Source: Motilibacter aurantiacus
Lineage (GTDB): Bacteria; Actinomycetota; Actinomycetes; Motilibacterales; Motilibacteraceae
Assembly: GCF_011250645.1 (NCBI RefSeq)
Contig: NZ_JAANNO010000001.1
Location: forward strand, 165,196-229,195
DNA length: 64,000 nucleotides
Direction of reading: 5' to 3'
In this document: piece by piece, positions 63,333-64,000 of the stretch
Position numbering within the stretch: the stretch's first letter is position 1
Layout of the letters: the number at the start of each line of letters is the position of its first letter
The notes under the pieces: model-generated
Told to the model about the DNA's origin: nothing
What the model saw: the letters and a program-made list of their open reading frames with translations, nothing else
The model's database searches: none
Made by a program: the position numbers and the translations under genes

Positions 63333-64000
63333 TAGGCCTCCCGGGCCACGGGCGGGTGCGGCGGGACCGTGCCCACGCGGGCCAGCGCCGGCACCAGCCG
63401 GCGCGGGCTGGTGAGGAAGCCCGCCCCCCATGACATGTGCATGGTCGCGTAGACGACGGGAAGCGCCGCCAGCGCGCGCGGCGGGAGCCCGCGCCCGGTC
63501 AGCACCGACCCGGCGCCGATGGCGAGGGCGTAGCCCGCGGGCAGCGCGAGCGCCGCGCGGTGGACGGCCAGCCCGAGAACCGTGCCCCCGGCGACGCCCA
63601 CCAGCGCGGCCGGGGCCGCGAGGTAGCGCGGGGTGACCGTGCCCGCGTGGCGCCGCATGACGACCCGGCGCCAGCGCCCGTAGTGGAAGTACTGGCGGGC
63701 CAGCGCCTCGGGGTTCGGCCGCGGCCGGTACGACACGCGCAGGTCCGGCGAGAACCACACCAGCCCGCCGGCCTCGCGGATCCGGTGGTTGAGCTCCCAG
63801 TCCTGGGCGCGCTGGAAGGACTCGTCGTAGCCGCCGAGCCGCTCGAGGGTGGAGCGGCGGAAGACCCCGAGGTAGACGGTGTCGGCCGGCCCGGGCTCTC
63901 CGCCGGTGTGGAAGCGGGCGCCGCCCACCCCGAGCCAGGTGGTCATGGCGCGGGCGACCGCCTGCTCGAACGGGGTCTCGCCCTCGGCCGCCATCACCCC
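63332..64000 (-). CDS. Glycosyltransferase family 2 (ExoA-like), 3' part
   Basis: The frame is open to the window end, so the N-terminal GT2 donor half ('DxD') is missing; 222 codons remain before TAG. The visible part has 'FHTGGEPGPADTVYLGVFRR' and the 'GGYDESFQRAQDWELNHRIR' acceptor-side ED-type motif, followed by three or four C-terminal membrane helices ('LAAPAALVGVAGGTVLGLAV'). This is the succinoglycan ExoA-like architecture. It overlaps the GT4 gene downstream by one base. Confidence 0.85.
   Translation of the reverse strand, partial: GVMAAEGETPFEQAVARAMTTWLGVGGARFHTGGEPGPADTVYLGVFRRSTLERLGGYDESFQRAQDWELNHRIREAGGLVWFSPDLRVSYRPRPNPEALARQYFHYGRWRRVVMRRHAGTVTPRYLAAPAALVGVAGGTVLGLAVHRAALALPAGYALAIGAGSVLTGRGLPPRALAALPVVYATMHMSWGAGFLTSPRRLVPALARVGTVPPHPPVAREA

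Overview
The window is very GC-rich DNA from the chromosome of an actinobacterium. The indicators are coenzyme F420 genes (fbiA/fbiB), a ClgR-type regulator, DUF3105, TIGR03089, DUF427, LCP-family proteins, many GTG/TTG starts and abundant 4-bp ATGA/GTGA gene overlaps. Genus cannot be fixed from sequence alone. No rRNA, tRNA, CRISPR array, insertion sequence or phage gene was seen. About 57 protein genes fill the window. Only two gene-free stretches exceed 300 bp (6871-7178 and 31628-32303).

Layout. 1-10.7 kb: F420 maturation, a ClgR-like regulator, PspC, an ABC exporter divergent from a NarL-type two-component system, DUF427, an AlkA-like glycosylase, DUF3105 and an animal-type haem peroxidase. 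10.8-21.5 kb: envelope sugar genes (GDP-mannose pyrophosphorylase type, flippase-like protein, a GT4 plus methyltransferase, a DPM1-type GT2 with two GT-C-like membrane proteins) and TIGR03089. 21.5-26.7 kb: a TetR regulon (permease plus amidohydrolase, and a LysE exporter) marked by four copies of one palindromic operator, then an orphan WapI-type immunity gene. 26.7-34.2 kb: a three-gene operon of secreted wall enzymes (amidase, SpoIID/LytB, M15-like) that share a duplicated C-terminal domain, opposite an LCP ligase and a TPR protein whose ribosome site can fold into a hairpin. 34.3-39.5 kb: a GAF-GGDEF-GAF-EAL protein and a TPP-riboswitch thiamine operon (thiO-thiS-thiG-thiE).

39.5-64 kb is a large surface-polysaccharide locus. 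It carries homologues of all five enzymes of the Wbp/Wlb route to a UDP-diacetamido-uronic acid (WbpA-like 45919-47217, WbpB/E/D-like 51807-54482, WbpI/WecB-like 47342-48409). It also holds several glycosyltransferases, two paralogues of an unrecognised family at 40.8 and 57.6 kb, a Wzm/Wzt ABC exporter and a secreted heparinase II/III-type protein. Inside it sits a broken DUF559 gene bracketed by two matching 52-bp palindromes.

The strongest leads for something undescribed are the shared wall-enzyme C-terminal domain, the DUF559-palindrome cassette, the paralogous unknown family, the four-operator TetR regulon, and a set of four leaderless GTG genes with a -10 box 6-7 nt upstream. No database search was possible, so family names come from recognised motifs and architecture.
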